Numbered from the stretch's first letter, positions 1-9,719 are shown. The stretch: 64,000 nt of DNA from Gilvimarinus xylanilyticus (GCF_024195295.1 NZ_JAMFTH010000001.1:1853428-1917427); one strand, 5' to 3'. Made by a program: numbers and translations. The notes: generated from the letters alone by a model not told the origin.

Positions 1-1102
1 AAAATACCCCGGACTCCGCCACCACTAAATCAGAAGACGGCAACACATAATCCGCACGCATTCCCCAAACGGCGGTATGATGCCGACTGTGAGGGTTATC
101 CGAACGCGCCTCGACACCACCGGCGCTTCCCGGGTTTGGATCGGTAACGCGAGGATGATGCAACAAAGCTTTTATCGCGTCTTTATGCCCATCGCCTTCG
201 TGAGGCGAGGCGTTTAAATCGCCCACAATAACAAAACTCGAATCTGGGCTCAGCCCACCCGTGGCGCCACTATCGTCATACAGATAATTGGCCTCGGCGG
301 AAATATAATCCACCCAAAGGCGCACTTCATCGTGATTGCGCTTGCCGTTGCGATCCTCCGGGCCATCAAATACCGGCGGTGTAGGATGGCTGGCTAGCAA
401 ATGCAAGGTCTTGTCTTCGATTTTTACCGGAATATCCCAATGGGATTTAGACGATAAGCGAAATTCATCCCAGGCTTCGGGGGAATAATAAGGCGAACCC
501 TCGAGATTACGGGGCTCTAACGCACCGGGTAAATCTTTCCATTTAAAGCGCTGAAAGCTTCTCACCGCCGCCGTATCAATCGGGTAGCGACTGAGCAATA
601 GCATCCCGTACTGCCCAGGGTAATAGCCGAACCCGTAGGTATCGGCGGGCGTTGACACCTTGCCGTCGCCATTTAAATCAAATGGAAAAGCCACCCCCGT
701 ATTGACACTGGCACTGTAAAAGTAAGGGTACTCAATCGCCTCTGCGCCCTGCTGGGGCCGCGCCAGGTAGTTATCTTGAAACCACTTCACAGAGTGTTCG
801 GGGTTAGCGGTATAGTCGAATTCGTTTAGCAACACAATGTCGGGCCGTACCGTCTGAATAATCGCGGCAATGTTGCTAATCTGGGCATTATCGCCTCGCT
901 GCAACTGGTCCAACAATACGTCCGCCGAGTTGGCTGAAGGCTTAGTGCCCTCTGGCAGATAATTGCTGGCATCCATACTGACATTAAATGTCGCTATGCG
1001 TATTGGCGTTTGCGTCATTGTAGAATCTTCGCTCACTTTTTGACTATGGCAGCCAGCTAACCCCAAGACTGCGCAAAGTAGTAGTGCTCTTTTTAAAGCC
1101 AT
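1..1102 (-). CDS. EEP-family (endonuclease/exonuclease/phosphatase) lipoprotein, 3' end outside window
   Basis: Translated by hand from ATG at 1102. The start MALKRALLLCAVLGLAGC is a lipoprotein signal with an LAGC lipobox, so the product is probably anchored in the outer membrane or exported. The body carries EEP-fold signatures: RIATFNVSMD near the start, LLNEFD (metal-binding Glu), ASHPTPPVFDGPEDRNGKRN, VIVGDLNASP and a late HHTAVWGMRADYVL region (catalytic His/Asp). The reading frame is open to base 1, so the last residues are missing. Members of this branch are secreted phosphodiesterases or nucleases. The gene diverges from a TonB receptor across a Pho-box-like array, which would fit phosphate scavenging from extracellular organic phosphate; that role is inferred. 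Confidence 0.85.
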   Translation of the reverse strand, partial: MALKRALLLCAVLGLAGCHSQKVSEDSTMTQTPIRIATFNVSMDASNYLPEGTKPSANSADVLLDQLQRGDNAQISNIAAIIQTVRPDIVLLNEFDYTANPEHSVKWFQDNYLARPQQGAEAIEYPYFYSASVNTGVAFPFDLNGDGKVSTPADTYGFGYYPGQYGMLLLSRYPIDTAAVRSFQRFKWKDLPGALEPRNLEGSPYYSPEAWDEFRLSSKSHWDIPVKIEDKTLHLLASHPTPPVFDGPEDRNGKRNHDEVRLWVDYISAEANYLYDDSGATGGLSPDSSFVIVGDLNASPHEGDGHKDAIKALLHHPRVTDPNPGSAGGVEARSDNPHSRHHTAVWGMRADYVLPSSDLVVAESGVF

Positions 1103-1178
1103 GGCATATCGCTCTTGCAAAAGCGGCGGAGTTTACCTGAGCCAGATGACATCTGTGTGATTCGCCCTCGCTCCAAGT

Positions 1179-1218
1179 CTGTCACATTAGTGTCAGCAAG
1201 TCGTCACGAATCGGTCAC
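1179..1218 (+). promoter_or_regulatory. Pho-box-like array of four 7-bp repeats at 11-bp spacing
   Basis: Four heptamers, CTGTCAC (1179), GTGTCAG (1190), TCGTCAC (1201) and CGGTCAC (1212), begin exactly 11 bp apart. This is the geometry of two adjacent PhoB boxes (consensus CTGTCAT, 4-bp spacer). The array points toward the TonB receptor at 1392. A -10-like TATAAC lies at 1256-1261 and a weaker TACGCT at 1235-1240. Binding by PhoB is inferred from the pattern. Confidence 0.7.
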
Positions 1219-1391
1219 TTAACTTTCGCATTCTTACGCTAACGTCCAGTGGCCTTATAACAAACACCGCTAATAATTCCAAAAAACACAGACGCGAAGC
1301 CCTTCAGCCAATGCCTGCAGGGCGAATAATCGTGCGCCCAGTTTGTATACAGGCCTACAGACCATGGAGCAACCAAACGGGAAACTATGCC

Positions 1392-4300
1392 ATGAAAACA
1401 ACATTTACTAAGCACACTTTAACACTCGCTGTCGCAGCCGCACTGGGGGGCTCACTGCCTGCTGTTGCACAGCAAACCAGTTCTTCTATCCAGGGCATCG
1501 TCCTGGACGGTAGTGGCGCACCGGTAGACAACGCCAATATTGTCATTGTTCACGAGCCTTCTAACAGCCGCAGCGAACTGGATGCGGGTGACTCGGGTCG
1601 CTTTAACGCCCGCGGCCTGCGCGTGGGTGGCCCCTACACGGTAGAGGTAACCTCAGAAGACGGCAACCGCATCATTCAAGATGTTTACCTGACCCTGGGC
1701 GATGCCTATCAACTGGAGATTGTTGTGGGCGGCATGCAAACCGAAGAAATTCTGGTCATGGGTAGTCTGCAAGAGCAAAACTACACTGTGGTCGGTCCCA
1801 ACGCCGAGTTCAGCCTGCACGATCTGGAAACCGCCCCGGCCATTAACCGCGACCTGAAAGACGTGGTGCGTATTGATCCGCGCATCTATGTCGATGAAGC
1901 CTTTAACGACTCCATTCAGTGTGCCGGCGCCAACCCACGCTTTAACAGTCTGACCGTAGACGGCGTGCGTATGAACGATGCCTTCGGTTTAAACAGCAAT
2001 GGCTACCCCACCGAGCGCATGCCTTTCTCTTACGATGCTATTGAGCAGGTTGCGGTTGAGCTGGCGCCTTTCGATGTTCAATACGGCGGCTTCAGCGCCT
2101 GTAACATCAACGCCGTTACCAAATCCGGTGACAATGAGTTCCACGGTTCTTTCTTCTACGACTACACCGATGACTCCATGCAGGGCGACTCGCTGGAAGG
2201 CGACGACATTGACGTGGCGCCTTTTGACGAACAGCGTTACGGTTTTACCTTTGGCGGCCCCATTTTGCAGGATAAGCTGTACTTCTTTACCGCCTATGAA
2301 AAACTCGAAGGTGTCGACACCTTTGGTCGCGGCAGCGCCGACGCCAATGTCGCCACTCCGGTTCAAGGCGTATCAGCCGAACAACTCGCCGAAATCGACC
2401 GCATTGCGCGCGACGTTTACGGCTACGATCCAGGTGGCTTCCCTTCTAGCCTGCCGGTAGAAGATGAAAAACTGCTGGTTAAAGTGGACTGGAACATTAC
2501 TCACAATCAGCGCGCCTCTTTTACTTACAACTACAACGACGGTTTCTCTATCGCCCAGTCTGACGGCGACTCCAACGAGTTGGAATTCTCCAACCACTAC
2601 TACGAGCGCGGCGCCGAGCTTAACTCGTACGTAGGCCAGCTGTTCTCTGACTGGACCGACAATCTGTCGACCGAAGTTAAAATTGGCTATCAGGAACTGG
2701 ACAACCGCCAGCTGTCGCTGGGCGGCACCGAATTCGGTGAAGTGCAAATCAGCACCGAATACGATCACGACAACGACGGCAGCCCTTCCAGTGCCACCGT
2801 CTACATGGGTTCAGACGATTCGCGTCACGCCAACAAGCTGACCTACGAAAACCTGAACATGAAGTTCGCCGCCACCTACCGTCTGGATCACCAAACCCTG
2901 ACCGTGGGCTATGAGCGCGAAAGCTTCGATGTATTCAACATGTTCGTACAAGAATCCGAAGGTGAATACCGCTTTAGCTCAATCGAAGACTTCGAGGCGG
3001 GCACGCCCAACACCATTATCTACGAGAACGCTGCCGGCACCAATGTCAAAACCGATGCCGCCGCCTCGTTCGAGTACGCCATCAATACCCTTTACCTGCA
3101 GGATGAAATATTCCTGGACGGTGGCGATTTACAAGTGATCGCCGGTTTGCGCTACGACTGGTACGAAAGCGATGACGAACCCGCGCAAAACTACGACATT
3201 TTGGCCACTTACAACATCGACAACCGCCAAAACCTGGACGGCCTGGATTTGATTCAACCGCGCCTGGGTTTTAACTGGAACCTGACCGACGCCTTCGAGG
3301 TACACGGCGGCATCGGCCTGTATTCAGGCGGCAACCCCAACGTTTGGATTTCCAACAATTACTCCAACGACGGCGTAACCCAAATTGAAGTCCAGGACAC
3401 CAGCGGCACCTCAGTGTTTGATATGGACTTTAATGGTGAAGGTCGTCCCATCTACGATATTCCGCAAGACTTGTACGACGCTGTGGCCAATAACCAAGGC
3501 AGAAACGGCGGCGTAAACCTGATGGACCCCGACTTTGAAATTCCATCGTCCTGGAAGTACGCTCTGGGCACCAGCTACGCCTTTGATAACGACTTGGTTC
3601 TTTCGGCCGATCTGCTCTATAGCCAGTTTGAAGATGCCGCGATTATCTCGGATATCTCACGCGTACAAACCGGTACCGCCGTTGACGGTCGCCCCGTTTA
3701 CGGCAGTATTGACGGTCGCAGCGAAGACTTTATGCTGACCAATGTTCAAGACTCCTACGACTCGCTAACCCTGTCCATGGGCGTTAGCAAGTACTGGGAC
3801 TTTGGTTTAGAAGCGGCCTTTGGTTACGCCTACTCAGACGCCCAAGACGTAAACCCCATGACCAGCTCAGTGGCCTATTCCAACTACACCAACCTGGCCA
3901 CGGCTGACCCGGAAAACCCTGGCGCCTATACGTCTAACTACAACATTCCCCATCGCTTTACCTTGAAGCTCGCTTACGAGCACGCCTTCTTTGGCGATTA
4001 CGATACCCGCTTTACCCTATTCGGTAGCGCCAACGAGGGTCGCCCCTACAGCTATACCTTCAACAACGGTTTTGCGTTTGGCGACTCAACCGGCTGGGTA
4101 TCGCGTCATATGTTGTACGTGCCCACCGGTATAGATGATCCCAACGTCGTGTTCGGCGAAAACTTTGACGTCGATGCCTTCTACGACTGGGTGGACGAGC
4201 AAGATCTGGATCGCGGCGAGATTATGGAGCGCAACGAAATCTACAGCGATTGGTGGGTTAAATTCGACTTTAAGATCGAGCAGCAACTGCCGGGTATTAT

Positions 4301-4535
4301 GGATGGCCACAAGTCGTCGCTGTACATGGTGTTTGAAAACATCGGCAACATGCTTAACGACGACTGGGGCGTGCAATACGAAGCCAGCTTCCCACGCTCG
4401 CAAGCCGCCGTTGACATGAGCACCGACGACCAGGGCCGCTATGTTTACAACGAGTTCCTGGACCCCGCCGGCACAACCCGTGTTGGCGATGCGTCGCTTT
4501 GGAAAATGCGCGTAGGCGTTCGCTACGAGTTCTAA
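1392..4535 (+). CDS. Oar-like TonB-dependent outer-membrane receptor
   Basis: A 1047-aa outer-membrane protein. ATG 1392 is preferred over the upstream in-frame start at 1311 because it begins a clean signal peptide (MKTTFTKHTLTLAVAAAL...AVAQQ) and has GGGAA just upstream. After the signal comes a carboxypeptidase-regulatory-like domain (about residues 30-105: IQGIVLDGSGAPVDNANIVI), a plug domain (about 120-240, with VDGVRMNDAFGL and NINAVTKSG), then a long beta-barrel ending in the typical C-terminal RVGVRYEF. The regulatory-like N-terminal domain plus large barrel is the Oar-type architecture. The substrate is unknown. The upstream Pho-box-like array suggests induction in phosphate starvation, so the cargo may be a phosphorus source (inference). 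Confidence 0.9.
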   Translation: MKTTFTKHTLTLAVAAALGGSLPAVAQQTSSSIQGIVLDGSGAPVDNANIVIVHEPSNSRSELDAGDSGRFNARGLRVGGPYTVEVTSEDGNRIIQDVYLTLGDAYQLEIVVGGMQTEEILVMGSLQEQNYTVVGPNAEFSLHDLETAPAINRDLKDVVRIDPRIYVDEAFNDSIQCAGANPRFNSLTVDGVRMNDAFGLNSNGYPTERMPFSYDAIEQVAVELAPFDVQYGGFSACNINAVTKSGDNEFHGSFFYDYTDDSMQGDSLEGDDIDVAPFDEQRYGFTFGGPILQDKLYFFTAYEKLEGVDTFGRGSADANVATPVQGVSAEQLAEIDRIARDVYGYDPGGFPSSLPVEDEKLLVKVDWNITHNQRASFTYNYNDGFSIAQSDGDSNELEFSNHYYERGAELNSYVGQLFSDWTDNLSTEVKIGYQELDNRQLSLGGTEFGEVQISTEYDHDNDGSPSSATVYMGSDDSRHANKLTYENLNMKFAATYRLDHQTLTVGYERESFDVFNMFVQESEGEYRFSSIEDFEAGTPNTIIYENAAGTNVKTDAAASFEYAINTLYLQDEIFLDGGDLQVIAGLRYDWYESDDEPAQNYDILATYNIDNRQNLDGLDLIQPRLGFNWNLTDAFEVHGGIGLYSGGNPNVWISNNYSNDGVTQIEVQDTSGTSVFDMDFNGEGRPIYDIPQDLYDAVANNQGRNGGVNLMDPDFEIPSSWKYALGTSYAFDNDLVLSADLLYSQFEDAAIISDISRVQTGTAVDGRPVYGSIDGRSEDFMLTNVQDSYDSLTLSMGVSKYWDFGLEAAFGYAYSDAQDVNPMTSSVAYSNYTNLATADPENPGAYTSNYNIPHRFTLKLAYEHAFFGDYDTRFTLFGSANEGRPYSYTFNNGFAFGDSTGWVSRHMLYVPTGIDDPNVVFGENFDVDAFYDWVDEQDLDRGEIMERNEIYSDWWVKFDFKIEQQLPGIMDGHKSSLYMVFENIGNMLNDDWGVQYEASFPRSQAAVDMSTDDQGRYVYNEFLDPAGTTRVGDASLWKMRVGVRYEF

Positions 4536-4555
4536 AGATCACCAATTGATTGGCT

Positions 4556-4585
4556 CGTCTGACGTCTGACGTCTGACGTCTGACG
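4556..4585 (+). repeat. 7-bp tandem repeat, CGTCTGA x4
   Basis: Four perfect copies of CGTCTGA plus two further bases lie between the receptor stop codon and its terminator. Related heptamer arrays occur at 5187-5207, 10138-10242 and 12767-12787. Confidence 0.9.
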
Positions 4586-4601
4586 AAAAAATCTCAAGCC
4601 T

Positions 4602-4642
4602 AAAGGAAAAGCCTGTCACATGAGTGGCAGGCTTTTCCTTTT
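4602..4642 (+). terminator. Rho-independent terminator of the TonB receptor gene
   Basis: A long stem pairs AAAGGAAAAGCCTGTCA with TGGCAGGCTTTTCCTTTT (one mismatch) around a short loop, and the 3' arm is T-rich. It is placed 67 bp after the receptor stop codon. Confidence 0.85.
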
Positions 4643-4644
4643 CA

Positions 4645-5186
4645 TCAAACCTGAATGGCACTTACTTAACACCAAGTCCCGGTTTTTGTAACTCGCACGA
4701 AAGCATTACTGCCCGGAAAATGCCCGATAGATTGGGTTCTCTAAGCACATTGAGGGCTAATGACAACTGTAAACGGGTCTGAAGTAAAACCAGGGTTATC
4801 TACAAAGGCAAAAGCGTGGAGTCAATTGGGGTTTTCGCCCGTTTGCGACTGAGCCGAGTGCAAGCCTATTTTAGAGGGTAAGCAAACAGGACGTTTGCGT
4901 AAGTATCGCCAGGCCACGAAAGGCCTGTCGATACGGCCCGCTAAAATAGGCTGGATCGAGGGAACCCCGCAGGGGCCAGTTGTTGGGCGAGGTTTTTGGT
5001 TACTTTTTGCCGAAAAAAGTAACTCGCACCGCCCGGCGACACGGGCATATTGAAAGGAAAATGGCCATTTTAGCTAAGTGTTCTTGACAATAATGCGCGA
5101 AGGCAGGACTCCAAAGATCCCAGCACTTAAAATCACTAGCCCCCCGCTTTCGCGGGGATGACGAGACTTAAGTAAGAGCCATTCGC
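4645..5186. repeat. Gene-free stretch with nested inverted repeats and a REP-like hairpin
   Basis: No convincing gene is present. Structures seen: an outer inverted repeat AGCCTATTTTAG (4863-4874) with CTAAAATAGGCT (4941-4952) enclosing a second one, GTATCGCCAGGCC (4903-4915) with GGCCTGTCGATAC (4922-4934, one mismatch); a hairpin GTTACTTTTT-GCCG-AAAAAAGTAAC near 4999-5023; and a perfect CCCCGC-TTTC-GCGGGG hairpin at 5142-5157 followed by ATGACGAG, which resembles widespread intergenic REP-like elements. The last hairpin may also end cusA transcripts. Functions are not known. Confidence 0.65.
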
Positions 5187-5207
5187 ATCAGACCTCAGTC
5201 GTCAGAC
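5187..5207 (-). repeat. Degenerate 7-bp repeat across the cusA stop codon
   Basis: Three adjacent heptamers, ATCAGAC, CTCAGTC and GTCAGAC (plus-strand sense), are the complement of the GTCTGAC unit found at 4556-4585. The cusA stop codon (5195-5197) lies in the middle copy, so the last residues of CusA are encoded by this repeat. Confidence 0.55.
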
Positions 5208-8200
5208 ATCAAGCGTTTTCCCCTCCACAACAAGTACAGCGCCGGCAACACCATCAGCGTTAATACCAAAGTCGATAGCGCGCCGCCAATCATCGGCGCG
5301 GCAATACGCTGCATAATTTCCGAGCCCGCGCCATCGCTGAACATAATAGGCAGCAGACCCGCGAAAAGCGTACAGGCCGTCATCACAATGGGGCGCAAAC
5401 GACGTCCGGCATTGTCGCGTATTGATTCCAGCAACTCGGCTTTGCTGGGCGTGGGCGTTTTTTGCAGCAGGCTTTGCCAGCCCTGCTCTAGGTACACCAG
5501 CATTAGCACGCCGATTTCCACCGCCACCCCCGCCAGGGCAATAAACCCCATGGCCACCGCCACCGACCAGTTGTAACCCAGTGCCAGCATTAACCAAACC
5601 CCGCCCAGTAAACCAAAGGGCAGGCTCGCGAGAATAAACAGCACTGGCACAAAGCGGCGAAAGTTAAGATACAACAGCAGAACAATCAGCATTAAGGTCA
5701 CAGGCACTACCAGTGTTAAACGTTCGGCGGCGCGCTGCATATATTCGTACTGCCCGCCCCAACTCATCGCGTAACCCGGCGGCAAATCCAATTGCTCATC
5801 CAGCAATTGCTGGGCGCGTTTTACATACCCACCCAAATCTTTCGCCTGGGTATCCACAAACACCCAACCGTTTAAGCGCGCGTTCTCGCTTTTGATCATG
5901 GGTGGGCCGTCTTCAACTCGCACATCCGCGACATCGCCCAAGGTAATATTAGCGCCCTGGGCGGCCACCAGCGGCAAGCGCGCTATGGCATCCACCGAAT
6001 TTCGGTAGCGCTCGGGAAACCGCAAACTCACCGGGTAGCGTGCCTCGCCGTCCACGGTTTGGATAATTTGCTCGCCGCCGATGGCGGTGCGCACCACCTG
6101 TTGCACATCGGCAATATTTAACCCGAAACGCGCCGCCTGGCGTCGGTTAATATCCACGGTAATATAGCGCCCCCCGGCCACCCGCTCGGCGTACACCGAT
6201 GCGGTTCCCTCCACCGGCTCGAGCAGGGCCTCTATCTGCTCGCCCAGTTGATTGATAACGCTTAAGTCCGGCCCCGCAATCTTAATCCCCACCGGGGTTT
6301 TTATACCGGTGGACAACATGTCGATGCGGGTTTTAATCGGCATCACCCAGGCATTGCTTAAGCCCGGAAACTGAATGCGCTGATTCAGCTCGCGCTTGAT
6401 CTCCTCCATGGTTATACCCGCACGCCACTCGCTTTGCGGTTTAAACTGAATAACCGTTTCAATCATCGTCAGTGGCGCGGGATCGGTGGCTGTGTCGGCG
6501 CGACCGATTTTGCCAAACACCGTATCCACCTCGGGAATGGTTTTAATCAGCTTATCGGTTTGCTGAAGCAGCTGGCGGGCCTCGCCGATAGACAGGCCCG
6601 CATAGGTGGTGGGCATGTACATTAAATCGCCCTCATCCAAAGGCGGCATAAACTCACTGCCAATCTGCTTGGCCGGGTAAAGGCCCGCCAGCATTATCAC
6701 CGCCGCCAGCAACACGGTGGTTTTGGGAAAGCGCAGCACAGCCCCCAGCGCGGGCCGATAGACCGCCACCAGCAATCGGTTAAGCGGGTTTTTAGTTTCA
6801 CTGACAATTTTACCGCGCACGAAAACGCCCAGCAGCACCGGCACCAGGGTAATGGCCAAGCCGGCCGCGGCGGCCATCGCGTAGGTTTTGGTGTAGGCCA
6901 AGGGGCTAAATAACTTGCCCTCTTGCGCCTCAAGCGCAAAAACCGGCAAAAAACTAACGGTAATAATCAGCAGCGAGAAGAACAGCGCCGGTCCTACCTC
7001 GCTGGCGGCGCGAGCGACTAATTGCCAACGCGCTTCGCCTTTGGGATTTTGCTTTACCAGATGACGATGTAAGTTTTCGATCATTACCACCGCGCCGTCG
7101 ACCATGGCACCAATGGCAATCACCACCCCACCTAACGACATAATATTGGCGTTGATCCCCTGCGCATTCATAATGCTAAACGCGGCCAACAACCCCAAAG
7201 GCAAGCTCACAACCACCACCAGCGCCGAGCGCAAGTGGAATAAAAATACCGCGCAGACCAGGGCAACCACCAAAAACTCTTCGCCCAGCTTTTGGTATAA
7301 ATTATTCACCGCGCGGTAAATCAGTTGGGAGCGATCGTAGGTGGTAACCACCTCCACCCCATCGGGCAAACTTGCGGCCAGATCATCCAATCGCGCTTTA
7401 ACCCGCTCGATCACCTGGGCGGCATTTTCGCCACTTCGCATCACTACAATACCGCCCACCACTTCACCCTTGCCATTCAGCTCGGCAATACCGCGACGCA
7501 TACTGGGCATTAAAGTAATCTCGGCAACATCGTCCAGGGTGAGCGCGGTACCCTGCTCACTCACCCCCAAAGGTACCTGGCGCAAGTCCTCCAGCGACTT
7601 TATGTAGCCGGTGGTACGTACCATATACTCGGCCTCGGCCATTTCAATGACCGAGGCCCCCGCCTCGCCGTTGGCTCGGGCAATCGCGGTGTGCACCTGC
7701 GCCAGCGGAACCTGGTAGGCACGTAGGCGCGCCGGGTCCACCTGAACCTGATACTGGCGATCCATGCCGCCAATGGTAGCGACCTCGCTCACGCCACTGA
7801 CCGCCTGCAGCTCGTATTTCAAAAACCAGTTTTGCAGGCGGGTTAAGGCTTCCAAATCCTGTTGTCCGGTTTTGTCGACCAGGGCGTAGTTAAATACCCA
7901 CCCCACGCCGGTGGCGTCCGGTCCCAACTCGATTGAGGCCGACTCGGGCAGTTCGCCGCTGACCTGGTTAACATACTCCAGCACTCGCGAGCGCGCCCAA
8001 TATAAATCCGTACCTTCATCGAACAACACGTACACATAGGAGTCACCAAAAAACGAAAAACCGCGTACGGTTTTGGCACCGGGCACCGCCAGCATGGCGG
8101 TAGTCATAGGGTAGGTAATTTGGTCTTGTACCACTTGCGGGGCCTGCCCCGGATAGCGGGTTTTAATAATCACCTGCACATCGGACAAATCGGGAATCGC

Positions 8201-8311
8201 ATCCACTGGCGTTTGGCGCAGTGAATACACACCCCCCGCAAACAGCATGGCGCTTAGTAATAACACCAGCGCCCGATTGGCAATAGACCAATGGATAATC
8301 GCTTTAATCAT
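5195..8311 (-). CDS. cusA: Copper/silver efflux RND permease CusA
   Basis: A 1038-aa inner-membrane proton-driven RND pump, part of the CusCBA tripartite system that exports Cu(I)/Ag(I). I start it at ATG 8311 (MIKAIIHWSIANRALVLLL), dropping 15 upstream residues that overlap cusB. Family signatures include the periplasmic segment MPPLDEGDLMYMPTT, IDMLSTGIKTPVGIKI and the C-terminal AGSEIMQRIAAPMIGGA, all matching CusA more closely than CzcA. The Met-containing periplasmic segments agree with a Cu/Ag substrate. The start overlaps the cusB stop by 8 bp, implying translational coupling. No CusC outer-membrane partner is encoded beside it. Confidence 0.92.
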   Translation of the reverse strand: MIKAIIHWSIANRALVLLLSAMLFAGGVYSLRQTPVDAIPDLSDVQVIIKTRYPGQAPQVVQDQITYPMTTAMLAVPGAKTVRGFSFFGDSYVYVLFDEGTDLYWARSRVLEYVNQVSGELPESASIELGPDATGVGWVFNYALVDKTGQQDLEALTRLQNWFLKYELQAVSGVSEVATIGGMDRQYQVQVDPARLRAYQVPLAQVHTAIARANGEAGASVIEMAEAEYMVRTTGYIKSLEDLRQVPLGVSEQGTALTLDDVAEITLMPSMRRGIAELNGKGEVVGGIVVMRSGENAAQVIERVKARLDDLAASLPDGVEVVTTYDRSQLIYRAVNNLYQKLGEEFLVVALVCAVFLFHLRSALVVVVSLPLGLLAAFSIMNAQGINANIMSLGGVVIAIGAMVDGAVVMIENLHRHLVKQNPKGEARWQLVARAASEVGPALFFSLLIITVSFLPVFALEAQEGKLFSPLAYTKTYAMAAAAGLAITLVPVLLGVFVRGKIVSETKNPLNRLLVAVYRPALGAVLRFPKTTVLLAAVIMLAGLYPAKQIGSEFMPPLDEGDLMYMPTTYAGLSIGEARQLLQQTDKLIKTIPEVDTVFGKIGRADTATDPAPLTMIETVIQFKPQSEWRAGITMEEIKRELNQRIQFPGLSNAWVMPIKTRIDMLSTGIKTPVGIKIAGPDLSVINQLGEQIEALLEPVEGTASVYAERVAGGRYITVDINRRQAARFGLNIADVQQVVRTAIGGEQIIQTVDGEARYPVSLRFPERYRNSVDAIARLPLVAAQGANITLGDVADVRVEDGPPMIKSENARLNGWVFVDTQAKDLGGYVKRAQQLLDEQLDLPPGYAMSWGGQYEYMQRAAERLTLVVPVTLMLIVLLLYLNFRRFVPVLFILASLPFGLLGGVWLMLALGYNWSVAVAMGFIALAGVAVEIGVLMLVYLEQGWQSLLQKTPTPSKAELLESIRDNAGRRLRPIVMTACTLFAGLLPIMFSDGAGSEIMQRIAAPMIGGALSTLVLTLMVLPALYLLWRGKRLMSDD

Positions 8312-9719
8312 GATCCGCTTCCCCCTCGCCCACTGCAGGCGCCGAGTGGCCGCCATAATCCATAGTCTCGGCCTTGGCGCCCGAGGAATTCATGGTCGAA
8401 TGATCCATGTGGGCGTGACTCATCGATTTATGCTCAGTGGCATTGTGATTCCTCTCGCCGTGCTGCATTGCACTGTGATCCATACCCGCGTGACTCCCCG
8501 CTTTCTCTGGCGGAACCGCATCTGCATTTAAGCGATCGAGCTCGACATGCACGCTGGATTCGGAATCAATTAAAAACTGCGCCCGGGTCACCACCCGGTC
8601 ACCCTCGCTAAGCCCGTTTAGTATTTGCGTGTAGCCGCTGGCACTGGCGCCGGCCCTGACCGCCTGGGTGCGAAACACACCGGGACTTATTTCGCGCACC
8701 ACGCGATCACCACGGCCGGTGCGAATAACCGCATCGCGCGGCACCACCAGCGCGGGCGCAAGGCTCGCGGCGTCAATTTGTACATCCACCAGCATATTGG
8801 GTTTTAGGCGTTCATCTTGATTGGCCACCACAATGCGGGCACGAGTAGTGCGGTTACCCACATCCAACACCGGGTACACGTAATCAATCTCGCCGCGCCA
8901 TTGCTCGCCAGGATAGGCACGACTGGTTAAACGCACCGACTGCCCTTTTTGCAGCAACCCGGCCTGGCGCTCGAACACCTCGGCAATCACCCACACTTGC
9001 TCCAGCGGACCAATCGACATAGCGTTTTGCTGCAAGGTCACATAGCTGCCGTTGGCGACGCTCAGGCTGGCAACCACACCCGCCTGGGGCGCGTAGTAGC
9101 TGATGTCGGATTTGATCTTACCCGTGCGCTCAATCACCTCAATTTCACTGTCGGGGACGCCCTGGGCGCGCAGTTTTTCCCGCGAAGCATAGGTTAAACG
9201 CGAGTTATCGCCGGCCAGCGCCTGCAAAAATTCCTGCTGGGTATTGCGAATATCCGGCGAGTAAAAATCGAATAGCTTTTGCCCCCGGCTCACCGGGTCG
9301 CCCACCGAGTTAACGGCCAACCCCGACACCCAACCGGTGGCGCGCAAGTGCATATGCATAAGCGCCTGCTCGTCAAAGCTGACAAACCCTACCGCGTCTA
9401 GCGCGGGTGTTAACGCGCGCCTTTCGACCGCCACGGTTTTTACACCCAGCTGCTGCTGAACATGGGGCGAAATAGACACATCACCCGGCTCGGCAGACGT
9501 GTCGTCGGCATAGACCGGTACCAAGTCCATCCCCATGGGCGACTTACCCGGCCCGTCGCGCCGATAACTGGAATCCATGGGTGCCACCCAGTAAAGCGGT
9601 TGCGGTTCAGACGCCTGGTTACTTGCCGGTGCTGGGGCACTGGATTTTTCGGCAAACAATAGCCAACCGGCCGCTAAGCCGATAACCGCCGCCAGGGCGG
9701 CCGAAAACAAAATTTTCAT
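8304..9719 (-). CDS. cusB: Efflux RND periplasmic adaptor CusB, with metal-binding tail
   Basis: A 471-aa membrane-fusion protein linking CusA to an outer-membrane channel. The N-terminal membrane anchor (residues 1-23) is followed by a heavy-metal-binding domain (YWVAPMDSSYRR...SPMGMDLVPVY, about 43-70), then the barrel-sandwich and beta-barrel domains (RLTSRAYPGEQWRGEIDYVYP). The last 65 or so residues are very rich in His and Met, with repeats such as HAGMDHSAMQHG and MSHAHMDHSTM. This tail is longer than usual for CusB and probably captures Cu or Ag in the periplasm, in the way CusF does as a separate protein (inference). It is co-transcribed with cusA. Confidence 0.92.
   Translation of the reverse strand: MKILFSAALAAVIGLAAGWLLFAEKSSAPAPASNQASEPQPLYWVAPMDSSYRRDGPGKSPMGMDLVPVYADDTSAEPGDVSISPHVQQQLGVKTVAVERRALTPALDAVGFVSFDEQALMHMHLRATGWVSGLAVNSVGDPVSRGQKLFDFYSPDIRNTQQEFLQALAGDNSRLTYASREKLRAQGVPDSEIEVIERTGKIKSDISYYAPQAGVVASLSVANGSYVTLQQNAMSIGPLEQVWVIAEVFERQAGLLQKGQSVRLTSRAYPGEQWRGEIDYVYPVLDVGNRTTRARIVVANQDERLKPNMLVDVQIDAASLAPALVVPRDAVIRTGRGDRVVREISPGVFRTQAVRAGASASGYTQILNGLSEGDRVVTRAQFLIDSESSVHVELDRLNADAVPPEKAGSHAGMDHSAMQHGERNHNATEHKSMSHAHMDHSTMNSSGAKAETMDYGGHSAPAVGEGEADHD

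Noticed and set aside
1989-4423. Several antisense frames inside the TonB receptor gene
   Set aside because: They are shadows of a high-GC coding sequence, without starts, motifs or family matches.
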